Part shown: in pieces, positions 48,806 to 58,069 of the stretch | Numbering within the stretch: position 1 is the stretch's first letter | How the letters are laid out: the number at the start of each line of letters is the position of its first letter | Assembly (NCBI GenBank): GCA_046292445.1 | Contig: JBKBQT010000009.1 | Coordinates: 62,001 to 126,000, forward strand | Length of the DNA stretch: 64,000 nt | Source of the DNA: CALIZF01 sp046292445 | GTDB lineage: Bacteria; Pseudomonadota; Alphaproteobacteria; Rhodobacterales; Rhodobacteraceae | Direction: 5' to 3' | Translations under genes and position numbers: made by a program | Notes under the pieces: model-generated | The model's database searches: none | What the model saw: the letters and a program-made list of their open reading frames with translations, nothing else | Told to the model about the DNA's origin: nothing

Positions 48806-50445
48806 CCACAATCACCCCCGACCAGATCCGGGGCGCCGAGGCGCTGCTTGCGCTCGACTGGACCGAGGCCGAACGGGCCCAGATGATCGGCAATCTCGAG
48901 GGACAGATCGCCTCGGCGGTCGCGCGGCGCGCCCTGCGCCTGCCCAACGACGCGCCGCCGGCGCAAAGGTTCGACCCGCGGCTGGCCGATTTCGCCATGC
49001 CGTCGCCGGGCACGGCGGTGCGCATCGCGCCGGTCGCGGTGCCCTTGCCCGCCGCGGAGGAGGATATCGCCTTCGCCCCGGTCACGCATCTGGCCGCCTG
49101 GATCGCCTCGGGGCAGATCTCGTCGCGCCGCCTGACGCAGATCTATCTCGACCGGATCGCGGCCCTGAACCCGCGGCTGTGCTGTTTTGCCACCGTCACG
49201 CCCGACCGCGCGCTGGCCGAGGCCGAGGCGATGGATGCGCTGACCCGCGCGGGGGTCAGCCTCGGGCCGCTGCACGGCATCCCCTACGGCGTCAAGGACC
49301 TGTTCGATACGCGGGGCATCGTCACCGGCTGGGGCGCCGAGCCCTGGCGCGACCGGGTGCCCGAGGCCGATGCGACCGTGGTGCGCCTGCTCCGCGCGGC
49401 GGGGGCGGTGCTGCTGGGCAAGACGACCGTGGGGGCGCTGGCCTACAACGACATCTGGTATGGCGGCGTCACGCGCAACCCGTGGAACCTCAACGAGGGA
49501 TCGTCCGGGTCGTCGGCCGGATCGGCCAGCGCGACGGCGGCGGGCCTCTGCGCCTTTGCCATCGGCACCGAAACGCTCGGCTCGATCACCTCGCCCAGCC
49601 AGCGCTGCGGCACGACCGGCCTGCGCCCGACCTTCGGCCGCGTCAGCCGCGCGGGGGCGATGGCGCTGTGCCCCTCGCTCGACAAGGTGGGGCCGATCTG
49701 CCGGTCGGTGGACGATACCGCGCTGGTGCTCGCGGCGCTCAACGTGCCCGATGCGGCCGACCGCGGGTCGATCGCGGCCGGGTTTCACCACGACGCGACG
49801 CGGGGGATCGCGGGCCTGCGCGTCGGCTATCTGCCCGAGGCGTTCGGCGAAGGCGCGACGGCGGTCGATCACGCCGCGCTCGAGGCCGCGCGGCGGCTGA
49901 CGCAGGTGCGGGCGGTGTCGTTGCCCGACCTGCCCTACGCCGCGCTGATGAACGTCGTATATGCCGAGGCGGCGGCGCTGTTCGAGACCATATCGCTCGA
50001 CAATCTCGACGATACGCTGACCTGGCAGGACGACGGCGCCTGGCCGAACACGATGCGCAAGGCCTGGTTCCTGTCGGCGGTCGATCACGTCAACCTCGAC
50101 CGCCTGCGCTACCGCGTGATGCAGGCGCTCGACGGGCTGTTCCGCGAGATCGACGTGCTGATCGGCCCGTTCATGACCGGGCCGATGCTGATCGCGTCGA
50201 ACTTCACGGGCCATCCCTGCCTGCACCTGCGCGCAGGGTTCGACGATGTCGGCACCCGCAGCGCCGCGAGCCTCGGCGCGGGCAAGCTGACGACCGGCGA
50301 GGCGCAGGCGGGCCGCACCTTCACCGTGCCGCAGGGCATATCGCTCTGGGGCCGGCTTTTCAACGAAAGCGCGATCCTGGCCTTCGGCGCCGCGCTCGAG
50401 GCCGAACTGGGGGTGGCGGACCGCCGCCCCGGGCTGCCGGAATGA
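48802..50445 (+). CDS. Amidase-signature family hydrolase
   Basis: A 547-residue amidase. The Ser-cisSer-Lys triad region is visible: Lys165 in YGVKDLFDTRG and the glycine/serine loop GSSGSSAGSAS starting at residue 233, followed by FAIGTETLGSITSPSQRCGTTGLRPTFG (landmark GTETLGSITSP). The first ~70 residues are an extension rich in helix. No signal peptide, so it acts in the cytoplasm, probably on an amide taken up by the transporter encoded just downstream. Substrate unknown; aryl- or aminoacyl-amides and allophanate-like compounds are possible. Confidence 0.9.
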   Translation: MTTITPDQIRGAEALLALDWTEAERAQMIGNLEGQIASAVARRALRLPNDAPPAQRFDPRLADFAMPSPGTAVRIAPVAVPLPAAEEDIAFAPVTHLAAWIASGQISSRRLTQIYLDRIAALNPRLCCFATVTPDRALAEAEAMDALTRAGVSLGPLHGIPYGVKDLFDTRGIVTGWGAEPWRDRVPEADATVVRLLRAAGAVLLGKTTVGALAYNDIWYGGVTRNPWNLNEGSSGSSAGSASATAAGLCAFAIGTETLGSITSPSQRCGTTGLRPTFGRVSRAGAMALCPSLDKVGPICRSVDDTALVLAALNVPDAADRGSIAAGFHHDATRGIAGLRVGYLPEAFGEGATAVDHAALEAARRLTQVRAVSLPDLPYAALMNVVYAEAAALFETISLDNLDDTLTWQDDGAWPNTMRKAWFLSAVDHVNLDRLRYRVMQALDGLFREIDVLIGPFMTGPMLIASNFTGHPCLHLRAGFDDVGTRSAASLGAGKLTTGEAQAGRTFTVPQGISLWGRLFNESAILAFGAALEAELGVADRRPGLPE

Positions 50446-50530
50446 CCCCGGCCACCACCCCGTCCGGCCCGGCCGGCGGACAATCGCAACCCCCGCGCCC
50501 CGGCGCGGCAACATACCAAGAGGACATGCA

Positions 50531-52078
50531 ATGAACCGCAGGGAGTTTCTGACAACCTCCGCTCTGTTCGGCGGGATGCTCGTGACGGCCAAGCTCTGGC
50601 CGGGCGCCACCCATGCGCAGGGCACCCCCGTCAGCGGCGGGCACCTGATCTGGGGCCATTCCGAAACGGTGCAGAACCTCGACATGCACCAGACCGGCAC
50701 CGCCTCGGCGGGCCGCGTGCTCCAGAACATCCACGCCTCGATCGTGACGGTGGATGCGAACCTCAACGTCATCCCGGGCCTGTGCGAAAGCTATGAGGTG
50801 GCGCCCGACGGCCTTGCCTACACCTTCAAGCTGCGCCCGGGGGTCAAGTTCCACAACGGCGCGACGATGACGGCGGCGGATGTGAAATACTCCTTCGACC
50901 GCTGCCGCGATCCGGCGACGGGCGCGGTCAACTTCGAAGTGTTCAACTCGGTCGAGGCGATCGAGACGCCCGATGATATGACCGTCATCGTGAAGATGAA
51001 ATCGGTCAACGCCCCGTTCCTGTCGCGTCTGGCCGAAAACGGCGCGGGCGTGGTGATGCCGGCGGGCACGGGCGATGTGCAGGGCACCACGCCCATCGGC
51101 GCGGGGCCGTTCCGGTTCGTCAGCCATACGCCCGGCGTGGTGGTCGAACTGGCGCGGTTCGACGACTACTGGGAGGGCCCGGCGTATCTGGAGCGTGTGA
51201 CCTGTCGCGAGATCACGGAGAACACGACGCGCCTGACCGGGCTGCAGACGGGCGAGCTGCACATGATCAACGACATCCCGGCCGACCGGGTCGAGGCGGT
51301 CGAGGGCGCGGGCAACCTGCAGGTGGTCAAGTGGTTCCCGCTCAACTGGGATTTCGTGAACCTCAACCAGGCGCGGTTCGAGCCCTTCAAGGACCGCCGC
51401 GTGCGCCTTGCCTTCGACCTTGCCATCGACAAGGAGGCGCTCCTGCAGGGCGCGCTCTGGGGCCAGGGGGCGGTCACGGCCTCGCCGGCCTATCCGACCT
51501 CGGCCGCCTACAACGGCGCGCTGACCAGCCGCGCGCAGGACATCGCGCAGGCCCGCGCGCTGCTGGCCGAGGCAGGCTATCCGCCGGGGTCGCTGTCGCT
51601 GACGTTCAAGGCGACGACGAACTATCCCTATCACATCGAAAGCGCGCAGATCCTCGCGGAATGGATGCGCGAGATCGGGGTGGACATGAAGATCGCGCAA
51701 CTGACCTGGGGCGACTGGTTGTCCCAGTGCTGGATCGACCGCGATTTCGAGATGTCGATGATGAACTTCTTCACCCTGTGGGAGCCGGATTTCCTGTTCT
51801 ATTCGCTCTGGAACAGCGAAGGGGCGTTCAACTACCGCTCGATCAGCGATCCGGTGATCGACGAACTGACGGCAAAGGCGCGGGTGACGGTCGATCCTGC
51901 GGCGCGGGCGGAGATCTACAAGGACGTGCAGGCGCGCATCCATGACGAGGTGCTCGACATCATCCTGTGGTTCCGGAACGGCACCATCGCGGCACAGCCC
52001 AGGGTCGGCGGGCTCGATACCGTGGTTCATCCGAACGGCTCGAACCTGAACTTCCACAAGGTCTGGCTCTCGGCCTGA
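50531..52078 (+). CDS. ABC transporter substrate-binding protein, peptide/nickel type (SBP_bac_5)
   Basis: A 515-residue periplasmic solute-binding protein. The N-terminus MNRREFLTTSALFGGMLVTA has a twin-arginine-like NRREFL and a hydrophobic core ending in THAQG, so Tat export is likely. The family 5 core shows LCESYEVAPDGLAYTFKLRPGVKFHNGATMTAADV (landmark FKLRPGVKFHNG) and RRVRLAFDLAIDKEALLQGAL. It begins 85 bases after the amidase stop, following AAGAGG. Confidence 0.92.
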   Translation: MNRREFLTTSALFGGMLVTAKLWPGATHAQGTPVSGGHLIWGHSETVQNLDMHQTGTASAGRVLQNIHASIVTVDANLNVIPGLCESYEVAPDGLAYTFKLRPGVKFHNGATMTAADVKYSFDRCRDPATGAVNFEVFNSVEAIETPDDMTVIVKMKSVNAPFLSRLAENGAGVVMPAGTGDVQGTTPIGAGPFRFVSHTPGVVVELARFDDYWEGPAYLERVTCREITENTTRLTGLQTGELHMINDIPADRVEAVEGAGNLQVVKWFPLNWDFVNLNQARFEPFKDRRVRLAFDLAIDKEALLQGALWGQGAVTASPAYPTSAAYNGALTSRAQDIAQARALLAEAGYPPGSLSLTFKATTNYPYHIESAQILAEWMREIGVDMKIAQLTWGDWLSQCWIDRDFEMSMMNFFTLWEPDFLFYSLWNSEGAFNYRSISDPVIDELTAKARVTVDPAARAEIYKDVQARIHDEVLDIILWFRNGTIAAQPRVGGLDTVVHPNGSNLNFHKVWLSA

Positions 52079-52135
52079 CGCGACCGGCCCGCGCCCGATG
52101 CGGCGCGGGCCATCACCCCCGACAAGGCGCAGGCC

Positions 52136-53077
52136 ATGACCTATGTCCTCAACCGGCTGATCTCGCTGGTCTTCACGCTGCTGCTCATCTCGATTATCAC
52201 CTTCGCGGTGACCAACATCCTGCCCGGCGATGTGGCGATGATGATCATGGGCACCCAGTCCAACCCCGAAGCACTGGCGGGCCTGCGCGCTTCGCTCGGC
52301 CTCGACGATCCGCTGGTGGTGCAATACGGGCGCTGGATCGGCGGGATGCTGACGGGGGATTTCGGCCGCTCGCTGATCTTCAAGGTCGAGATCGGGCCGC
52401 TGATCGCGCAGAAGGCGGCCGCATCGGCCCTGCTGGTCGTGATGTCGATGGCGATCGCGCTGAGCCTGGCCGTGCCGCTCGGCGTCTGGGCGGCGGTCCA
52501 CCGCGACCGCTGGCAGGATACGGCGGCCTCGACCACATCGCTTCTGGGCGTGAGCCTGCCGGATTTCTTCTGGGGGATCCTCCTCATCCTCGTCTTTGCC
52601 CGCGGCCTCGGCTGGTTCCCGTCCTCGGGCATGGTGGAGCCCTGGGTGAACCTGCCCGCCGCGCTCTGGCATGCGGTGCTCCCCTCGGTGGCGCTCGGCC
52701 TCGGCCTGATGGCGCATCTCACGCGGATGACGCGGTCCACGATGATCGGGATTCTCGGGCAGGAGTTCATCCGCGTCGCCCGCGCCAAGGGCCTGCCTGA
52801 ACGCACGGTGATCTGGCGCTATGGCCTCGCCAACGCCGTCGGGCCGGTGATGACGATCACCGGCCTGCAGGTCGGCTACCTCTTCGGGTCGATCATCGTG
52901 ATGGAAAGCCTGTTCGGCTATACTGGCATGGGCTGGCTGACCTACCAGGCGCTGCTGAACCGCGACCTGCCGCTGATCCAGGCCTGCGTGTTCGTCATCG
53001 CGGCAGTGGTGATGCTTGCCAGCCTGATCGTCGATCTGCTCTATGTCGCGGTCGATCCGCGCATCCGGCTGGGTTAG
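52136..53077 (+). CDS. ABC transporter permease, DppB type
   Basis: A 313-residue inner-membrane permease with six helices: YVLNRLISLVFTLLLISIITFAV at the start, LPGDVAMMIMG, RASLGLDDPLVVQY, and the coupling block GQEFIRVARAKGLPERTVIWRYGLANAV. First of two permeases in the operon. A GC-rich inverted-repeat-like stretch of 57 bases separates it from the binding-protein gene. Confidence 0.93.
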   Translation: MTYVLNRLISLVFTLLLISIITFAVTNILPGDVAMMIMGTQSNPEALAGLRASLGLDDPLVVQYGRWIGGMLTGDFGRSLIFKVEIGPLIAQKAAASALLVVMSMAIALSLAVPLGVWAAVHRDRWQDTAASTTSLLGVSLPDFFWGILLILVFARGLGWFPSSGMVEPWVNLPAALWHAVLPSVALGLGLMAHLTRMTRSTMIGILGQEFIRVARAKGLPERTVIWRYGLANAVGPVMTITGLQVGYLFGSIIVMESLFGYTGMGWLTYQALLNRDLPLIQACVFVIAAVVMLASLIVDLLYVAVDPRIRLG

Positions 53078-53080
53078 GCG

Positions 53081-53899
53081 GTGCGCGGGTTCCTCACTGC
53101 CAAGGGGCTGATCGGCCTCGCCCTCGTCGGGCTGATCGTCGGGGTGGCGCTGATCGCGCCGCTGGTGATCCCCCCCGAATACGCCACGCGGATGGACATG
53201 CGCGCGCGCCTTGCGCCGCCGTCCTGGGCGCATCTGCTGGGAACCGACCAGTTGGGGCGCGACCTGATGTATCGCGTGATGCTCGGGGCGCAGACCTCGC
53301 TCGGCATCGCGGTGGCGGCGGTGCTGATGTCGATCGTGGTGGGCCTGCCGCTCGGCATGGTGTCGGGCTATTTCGGCGGTAGGATCGACAACGTTCTGAT
53401 GCGGCTGGTCGATACGCTGCTGAGCTTTCCTGCGCTGCTGCTGGCGCTGACCATCTCGGCGGTGCTGGGGCCGAACCTGCAGAACACGATCATCGCCATC
53501 GGCATCGCCTTCACGCCCTACCTTGCGCGCATCATCCGGGGCGAGGCGCTGCGGGTGGCGGCGATGCCCTATGTCGAGGCGGCGCGGGCGTCGGGCACCA
53601 CGGACGGGATGATGATGATCCGCCACATCCTGCCCAACATCATGCCGGCGGTGATCGTGCAGGGAACGATATCGCTTGCCTTCGCGATCCTGGCCGAGGC
53701 GGGGCTGTCGTTCCTCGGCCTTGGCACGCAGCCCCCCTCGGCGTCCTGGGGCCTGATGATCCAGGCGAGCCGGGATTACCTCGACCGGGGGCCCTGGACG
53801 GCGCTGGTGCCGGGGGCGGCGGTGGCGCTGACGGTGCTGGGCCTCAACATGCTGGGCGACACGCTGCGCGATGTGCTCGATCCGCGGAGAAAGACATGA
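53081..53899 (+). CDS. ABC transporter permease, DppC type
   Basis: A 272-residue permease. Hallmarks are HLLGTDQLGRDLMYRVMLGAQTSLGIAV and the coupling block RGEALRVAAMPYVEAARASG. It begins with GTG at 53081, three bases after the upstream stop, and ends overlapping the ATPase start by 4 bases. It pairs with the DppB-type permease. Confidence 0.93.
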   Translation: MRGFLTAKGLIGLALVGLIVGVALIAPLVIPPEYATRMDMRARLAPPSWAHLLGTDQLGRDLMYRVMLGAQTSLGIAVAAVLMSIVVGLPLGMVSGYFGGRIDNVLMRLVDTLLSFPALLLALTISAVLGPNLQNTIIAIGIAFTPYLARIIRGEALRVAAMPYVEAARASGTTDGMMMIRHILPNIMPAVIVQGTISLAFAILAEAGLSFLGLGTQPPSASWGLMIQASRDYLDRGPWTALVPGAAVALTVLGLNMLGDTLRDVLDPRRKT

Positions 53900-55749
53900 A
53901 CGCGCCCACGCCGGATACCGACGCCCCCGCCCCCATCGTCGCCGTCGAGGGCCTCAGGGTGGAGTTCCGCAGCGACGGGCGCACCGTCGTCGGCGTCGCG
54001 GATGTGAGCCTGACCATCGCGCCCGGCGAAACCGTCTGCGTCGTCGGCGAAAGCGGGTCGGGCAAGTCGGTCACCTCGCTGTCGCTGATGCGGCTGGTGG
54101 AATTCGGCGGCGGGCGGATCGCGGCCGGGTCGATGCGGTTCCAGCGCGCATCGGGCGAGACGGTGGAACTGGCGCAGGCCGATGCCCGCACCATGCAGGA
54201 CATCCGCGGCAACGAGATCGGCATGATCTTTCAGGAGCCGATGACATCGCTCAACCCCGTCTTCACCATCGAGCGGCAGTTGACCGACGGCCTGCGCATC
54301 CACCGCGGCCTGACCGCCGCGGCCGCCCGCGCCGAGGCGCTGGCGCTCTTGCGCCGCGTGCGCATCCCCGAACCCGAGCGGCGGCTGCGGCAGTATCCGC
54401 ACGAATTGTCGGGCGGCATGCGGCAGCGCGTGGTGATCGCCATGGCGATGGCCTGCCGCCCGCGCCTTCTGATCGCGGACGAGCCGACGACGGCGCTCGA
54501 CGTGACGATCCAGGCCGAGATTCTCGCGCTGATCGACCGGCTGAAGCGCGAAACCGGCATGGCGGTGCTGTTCATCACCCATGACATGGCCGTGGTGGCG
54601 CAGATGGCCGACCGCGTGGTGGTGATGTATCGCGGCCGGATCGTGGAACAGGGGCCGGTGGCGCAGATCTTCGAGGCGCCGCAGGAAGATTACACCCGCG
54701 CCCTTCTCGCCGCCGTGCCGCGCCTCGGGTCGATGGCGGGCAAGACGGCGCCGGAACGGATGGCCGGCCTGCGGCCCGGTTCGGCCGCGGCCGCCCCCGC
54801 GCGGCCTGCCGGCGCGCGGCCCGGGGCCGCGCCCGGCCCGCTTCTCACGGTGCAGGGCCTGACGACGCGGTTCCCGGTCAAGGGCGGCTTTCCGCGCCGC
54901 ACGGTGGCCAATGTCCATGCGGTTGAGGATGTGTCCTTCACCCTCGCCCCCGGCGAGACGCTGGCGCTGGTGGGCGAATCGGGTTGCGGCAAGTCCACCT
55001 GCGGCCGGTCGATCCTGCGGCTGGTGGAGCCGGCCTCGGGCGAGATCACGCTGGCCGGCCAGCAGATCCGCGCGCTCGGCCCCGATGGCCTGCGCCGGGC
55101 GCGGCGCGACATGCAGATGGTGTTTCAGGATCCCTTCGCCTCGCTCAACCCCTATCGCCGGCTCGCCGCGCAGGTGGCCGAACCGCTGATGAACTTCGGC
55201 CTCGCCTCGGGGAGCGAACTGGCCGACCGCATCGCCACGTTGTTCGACCGGGTGGAACTGCCGCGCGATTTCCTGCGCCGCTACCCGCATGAATTGTCCG
55301 GCGGCCAGCGCCAGCGCATCGCGATCGCCCGCGCGCTGGCCGTGGCGCCCAAGCTGATCGTCGCGGACGAGGCGGTATCGGCGCTCGACGTGAGCGTGCA
55401 GGCCCAGGTGCTCAACCTCATGATGGACCTGCAGGCCGATCTGGGGCTGTCCTACCTCTTCATCAGCCATGACATGGCCGTGGTGGAGCGGGTGAGCCAT
55501 CACGTCGCGGTCATGTATCTGGGCCGGATCGTCGAGATCGGGCCGCGCGCGGCGGTGTTCGACGATCCGCAGCACCCCTATACCCGCTCGCTCATGGCGG
55601 CCGTGCCGGTTGCCGACCCGCGGCGGCGGCGTCTGCGCGAGGATCTGGGGTTCAAGCCGATCCCCTCGCCGGTGTTCCCGCTGGGTCACGATCCGGGGCC
55701 GTCGGTCTATGACACGGTCGGGCCGGGGCACCGGGTGTTGCGGGGCTAG
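53896..55749 (+). CDS. Fused DppD-DppF ABC transporter ATPase
   Basis: A 617-residue protein with two complete ATPase domains. Domain 1: Walker A GESGSGKS (51-58), signature LSGGMRQRV, Walker B LLIADEPTTALDVT. Domain 2: Walker A GESGCGKS (about 360-367), signature LSGGQRQRI (near 467), Walker B LIVADEAVSALDVS. They are joined by an Ala/Pro/Arg-rich linker near residues 295-315. In the classical peptide transporters these are separate DppD and DppF proteins. The C-terminal DppF tail HPYTRSLMAAVPVADP is present. Its end overlaps the convergent metZ stop. Confidence 0.94.
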   Translation: MNAPTPDTDAPAPIVAVEGLRVEFRSDGRTVVGVADVSLTIAPGETVCVVGESGSGKSVTSLSLMRLVEFGGGRIAAGSMRFQRASGETVELAQADARTMQDIRGNEIGMIFQEPMTSLNPVFTIERQLTDGLRIHRGLTAAAARAEALALLRRVRIPEPERRLRQYPHELSGGMRQRVVIAMAMACRPRLLIADEPTTALDVTIQAEILALIDRLKRETGMAVLFITHDMAVVAQMADRVVVMYRGRIVEQGPVAQIFEAPQEDYTRALLAAVPRLGSMAGKTAPERMAGLRPGSAAAAPARPAGARPGAAPGPLLTVQGLTTRFPVKGGFPRRTVANVHAVEDVSFTLAPGETLALVGESGCGKSTCGRSILRLVEPASGEITLAGQQIRALGPDGLRRARRDMQMVFQDPFASLNPYRRLAAQVAEPLMNFGLASGSELADRIATLFDRVELPRDFLRRYPHELSGGQRQRIAIARALAVAPKLIVADEAVSALDVSVQAQVLNLMMDLQADLGLSYLFISHDMAVVERVSHHVAVMYLGRIVEIGPRAAVFDDPQHPYTRSLMAAVPVADPRRRRLREDLGFKPIPSPVFPLGHDPGPSVYDTVGPGHRVLRG

Positions 55750-56924
55750 GCGCCGAGCGCCTGCATCAGGTCGGCGATCAGGTCGTCCGGGTGCTCGAGC
55801 CCCACCGACAGCCGCACGAGGCCGGGGGTGATGCCGAGCCGCGCCTTCTGGTCCGCCGGCAGGCGCTGGTGCGTCGTCGTCGCCGGATGGGTGGCGATGG
55901 ATTTCGCATCCCCGAGATTGTTGGAGATCTTCCAGATCGTCAGCGCATCGAGGAACCGGAACGCGCCGTCCCGCCCCCCCGCGACATCGATGGTGACGAT
56001 CGTCCCGCCCCCCTCCATCTGCCGCAGCGCGAGCGCCTGCTGGGGATGCGCGGGATGGTGGGGGTAGAGCACCCGGCCCACGCGAGGATGCCCGTCCAGC
56101 GCCGCCGCGATCCGGCCCGCCGCATCCGTCATAGCCCGCACCCGCAGATCGAGCGTGGCAAGGCCGTTGAGCATCATCCAGGCGGTGAAGGGGCTCATCG
56201 CCGCGCCGGTATGTTTCATGTAGGGTTCGACCACCTTGCGGACATGGGCGCGCGTGCCGCAGATCACGCCGCCGAGCACGCGGCCCTGCCCGTCGATATG
56301 CTTGGTCGCCGAATAGACCACCACATCGGCCCCGAGTTCGGCCGCGCGCGACCAGGTCGGCGTGGCAAAGACGTTGTCGCAGACCACCAGCGCCCCGGCC
56401 GCGTGGGCGATCTCGGCCACTGCGGCGATGTCGATCACCTCGAGCGTCGGGTTGGACAGGGTTTCGAAGAAGACCGCCCGCGTGCCCGGCGTCACCGCCC
56501 CGCGCCAGGCGTCAAGGTCGGTGCCGTCCACGAACACCACCTCGACCCCGTAGCGGCGCAGCACCTCCTCGAGCACGTAGAGGCACGACCCGAACAGCGC
56601 CCGCCCCGACACAACCCGGTCGCCCGCGCGCAGCATCGCCATCAGCGCGCCGCTCACCGCCGCCATGCCGGATGCCGTGGCAAAGGCATCTTCGGTCCCT
56701 TCCAGCGCGGCGATGCGATCCTCGAACATGCGCACCGTGGGATTGGCGTAGCGGGCATAGATGAACTCGTCCGGCCCAGCCTCGATGAACCGCGCCTCGG
56801 CCGCCTCGGCGGTCGGATAGACGAAGCCCTGGGTGAGGAAGATCGCCTCGGCCATCTCGCCCCACTGGCTGCGGCGCGATCCTGCATGGACGGCCCGCGT
56901 GCGCCGGTGCCAGTCGTCGGTCAT
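55746..56924 (-). CDS. metZ: O-succinylhomoserine sulfhydrylase MetZ
   Basis: A 392-residue PLP enzyme of the Cys/Met metabolism family that makes homocysteine from O-succinylhomoserine and sulfide. The PLP lysine is in VVYSATKHIDGQGRVLGG. Other landmarks are SQWGEMAEAIFLTQGFVYPTAEAAEARF (landmark EAIFLTQGFVY), IYARYANPTVRMFEDRIA and SVGLEHPDDLIADL. ATG 56924 is preferred, as it sits behind a G-run ribosome site; an upstream ATG at 56990 would lie in a hairpin-rich leader. Confidence 0.93.
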   Translation of the reverse strand: MTDDWHRRTRAVHAGSRRSQWGEMAEAIFLTQGFVYPTAEAAEARFIEAGPDEFIYARYANPTVRMFEDRIAALEGTEDAFATASGMAAVSGALMAMLRAGDRVVSGRALFGSCLYVLEEVLRRYGVEVVFVDGTDLDAWRGAVTPGTRAVFFETLSNPTLEVIDIAAVAEIAHAAGALVVCDNVFATPTWSRAAELGADVVVYSATKHIDGQGRVLGGVICGTRAHVRKVVEPYMKHTGAAMSPFTAWMMLNGLATLDLRVRAMTDAAGRIAAALDGHPRVGRVLYPHHPAHPQQALALRQMEGGGTIVTIDVAGGRDGAFRFLDALTIWKISNNLGDAKSIATHPATTTHQRLPADQKARLGITPGLVRLSVGLEHPDDLIADLMQALGA

Positions 56925-56940
56925 GGTGGTGTCCCCCCGT

Positions 56941-56967
56941 GCGGGCGCCCTGCCGTGCGGCGCCCGC
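56941..56967 (-). promoter_or_regulatory. 9-bp perfect stem-loop in the metZ leader
   Basis: GCGGGCGCC at 56941-56949 and GGCGCCCGC at 56959-56967 form a perfect hairpin with a 9-base loop, 16 bases upstream of the metZ start codon, next to its ribosome site. It could control translation or act as an attenuator. No SAM-II or SAM/SAH riboswitch core was recognised in the leader. Confidence 0.4.
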
Positions 56968-57142
56968 GCGGATACGCCCTGCGGCGGCAAGGGTCAACGG
57001 GGCCTCGGGCGATGTCCGGGCCGTGCAGCCGTGCCGTGTCATCGAAGCGTCACCCCATATCCACGCGGCCGATACAGGAGCTTCAACGCAGTGTTGCAGC
57101 ACAGCGCTAGCAGTTGCGCGCAGCGTGGCGGGAACCACAAGA

Positions 57143-58045
57143 ATGGCGGTCGTCCGGGTGGATGTCGGGGTGTGCGGCCTGGTGTCGGGGGACGCGGCGG
57201 CCTGCGCGGCGGCGGCCGCGTTGCCGCCGGGCGCGCCGCTCGCAGTCATGATCCACGGCTATCGCTACCGCCCCGATGACGGGCGCGCCTGCCCGCACCG
57301 GACGCTTTACGCCCATGTGCCGGCGGTGCCGCGAGTGACGAGCTGGCCTGCCGCGCTGCGGCTGGCGGCGGCGGGGGGGATGGCCGTGGGGCTCGGCTGG
57401 GACGGGCGCGGGACGCTCCACGGTGCCTATCTGCGCGCCGGAACGGCAGGCGAGGCGCTGGCGCGCCTGTTGCCCGCGCTGCGGGCGGCCGCGCCGCAGG
57501 CCCGCATCACGCTGATCGGGCATTCGATGGGCGCGCGGGTCGCGCTGGCGGCGCTGCGCCGGGTCCGGCCCGGTGATGTGGATGCCGCGATCCTTCTGGC
57601 CCCGGCCGAGTTCCGCGCACTCGCCCAGGCCGCCGCCGACAGCCCCGGCGGGCGCGCCGCGCGGATCGTGAGCGTGACGAGCCGCGAGAATGCCGTCTTT
57701 GACCGCGGCCTCGGGTTCCTGCTGGCGGGCGGCCTCGCGCCGATGCTGGGCGAGGGCCTGCCCGAGCCGCGGGCGCATTGGACAGATGTGCATCTGCACG
57801 ATACCGAAAGCCTCGCGCGGCTGGCTGCGCTCGGCCATCCGGTCGCACCGCCGCAGGCGCGGGTCTGCCACTGGTCGGCCTACACGCGGCCCGGCGCCCT
57901 GCCGCTCTACCGCGCGCTCATCGACGGCACGCTGCCGCCCGACCGCCTGGCCGCCGCCCTCCCGGCTCGCGCGCCGCGGCGGGGCCGCATGGGCCCGCGG
58001 CGGCTCATTCCCGCCTTGCCGCGGCTGCGAAACGTGTCAACCTGA
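57143..58045 (+). CDS. Alpha/beta-hydrolase family protein
   Basis: A ~300-residue hydrolase. The oxyanion strand is AVMIHGYRYRPDDG, and the nucleophile elbow GHSMGARVAL places Ser128. An Asp in HWTDVHLHDTES and His in VCHWSAYT could complete the triad. The family of DUF900-like or Rhodobacteraceae-specific hydrolases is suggested by the HGYRYRP start; no substrate is predictable. Start chosen at ATG 57143, with only a weak ribosome site. Confidence 0.75.
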   Translation: MAVVRVDVGVCGLVSGDAAACAAAAALPPGAPLAVMIHGYRYRPDDGRACPHRTLYAHVPAVPRVTSWPAALRLAAAGGMAVGLGWDGRGTLHGAYLRAGTAGEALARLLPALRAAAPQARITLIGHSMGARVALAALRRVRPGDVDAAILLAPAEFRALAQAAADSPGGRAARIVSVTSRENAVFDRGLGFLLAGGLAPMLGEGLPEPRAHWTDVHLHDTESLARLAALGHPVAPPQARVCHWSAYTRPGALPLYRALIDGTLPPDRLAAALPARAPRRGRMGPRRLIPALPRLRNVST

Positions 58046-58069
58046 GGCCGACCGATCAGGAGAGCCCGC

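Noticed and set aside
50360..53626. Very long open frame (>1000 codons) on the minus strand opposite the amidase/ABC genes
   Set aside because: It is antisense to well-recognised transporter genes, is extremely rich in Arg/His/Pro/Gly, and has no domain. GC-rich codon bias creates such frames throughout the window (also near 2645-5476 plus, 47947-50772 minus, 61884-63881 minus).
56925..57142. SAM-II or SAM/SAH riboswitch upstream of metZ
   Set aside because: Only a GC-rich hairpin was seen; the conserved single-stranded cores of these riboswitches were not recognised on reading the strand.
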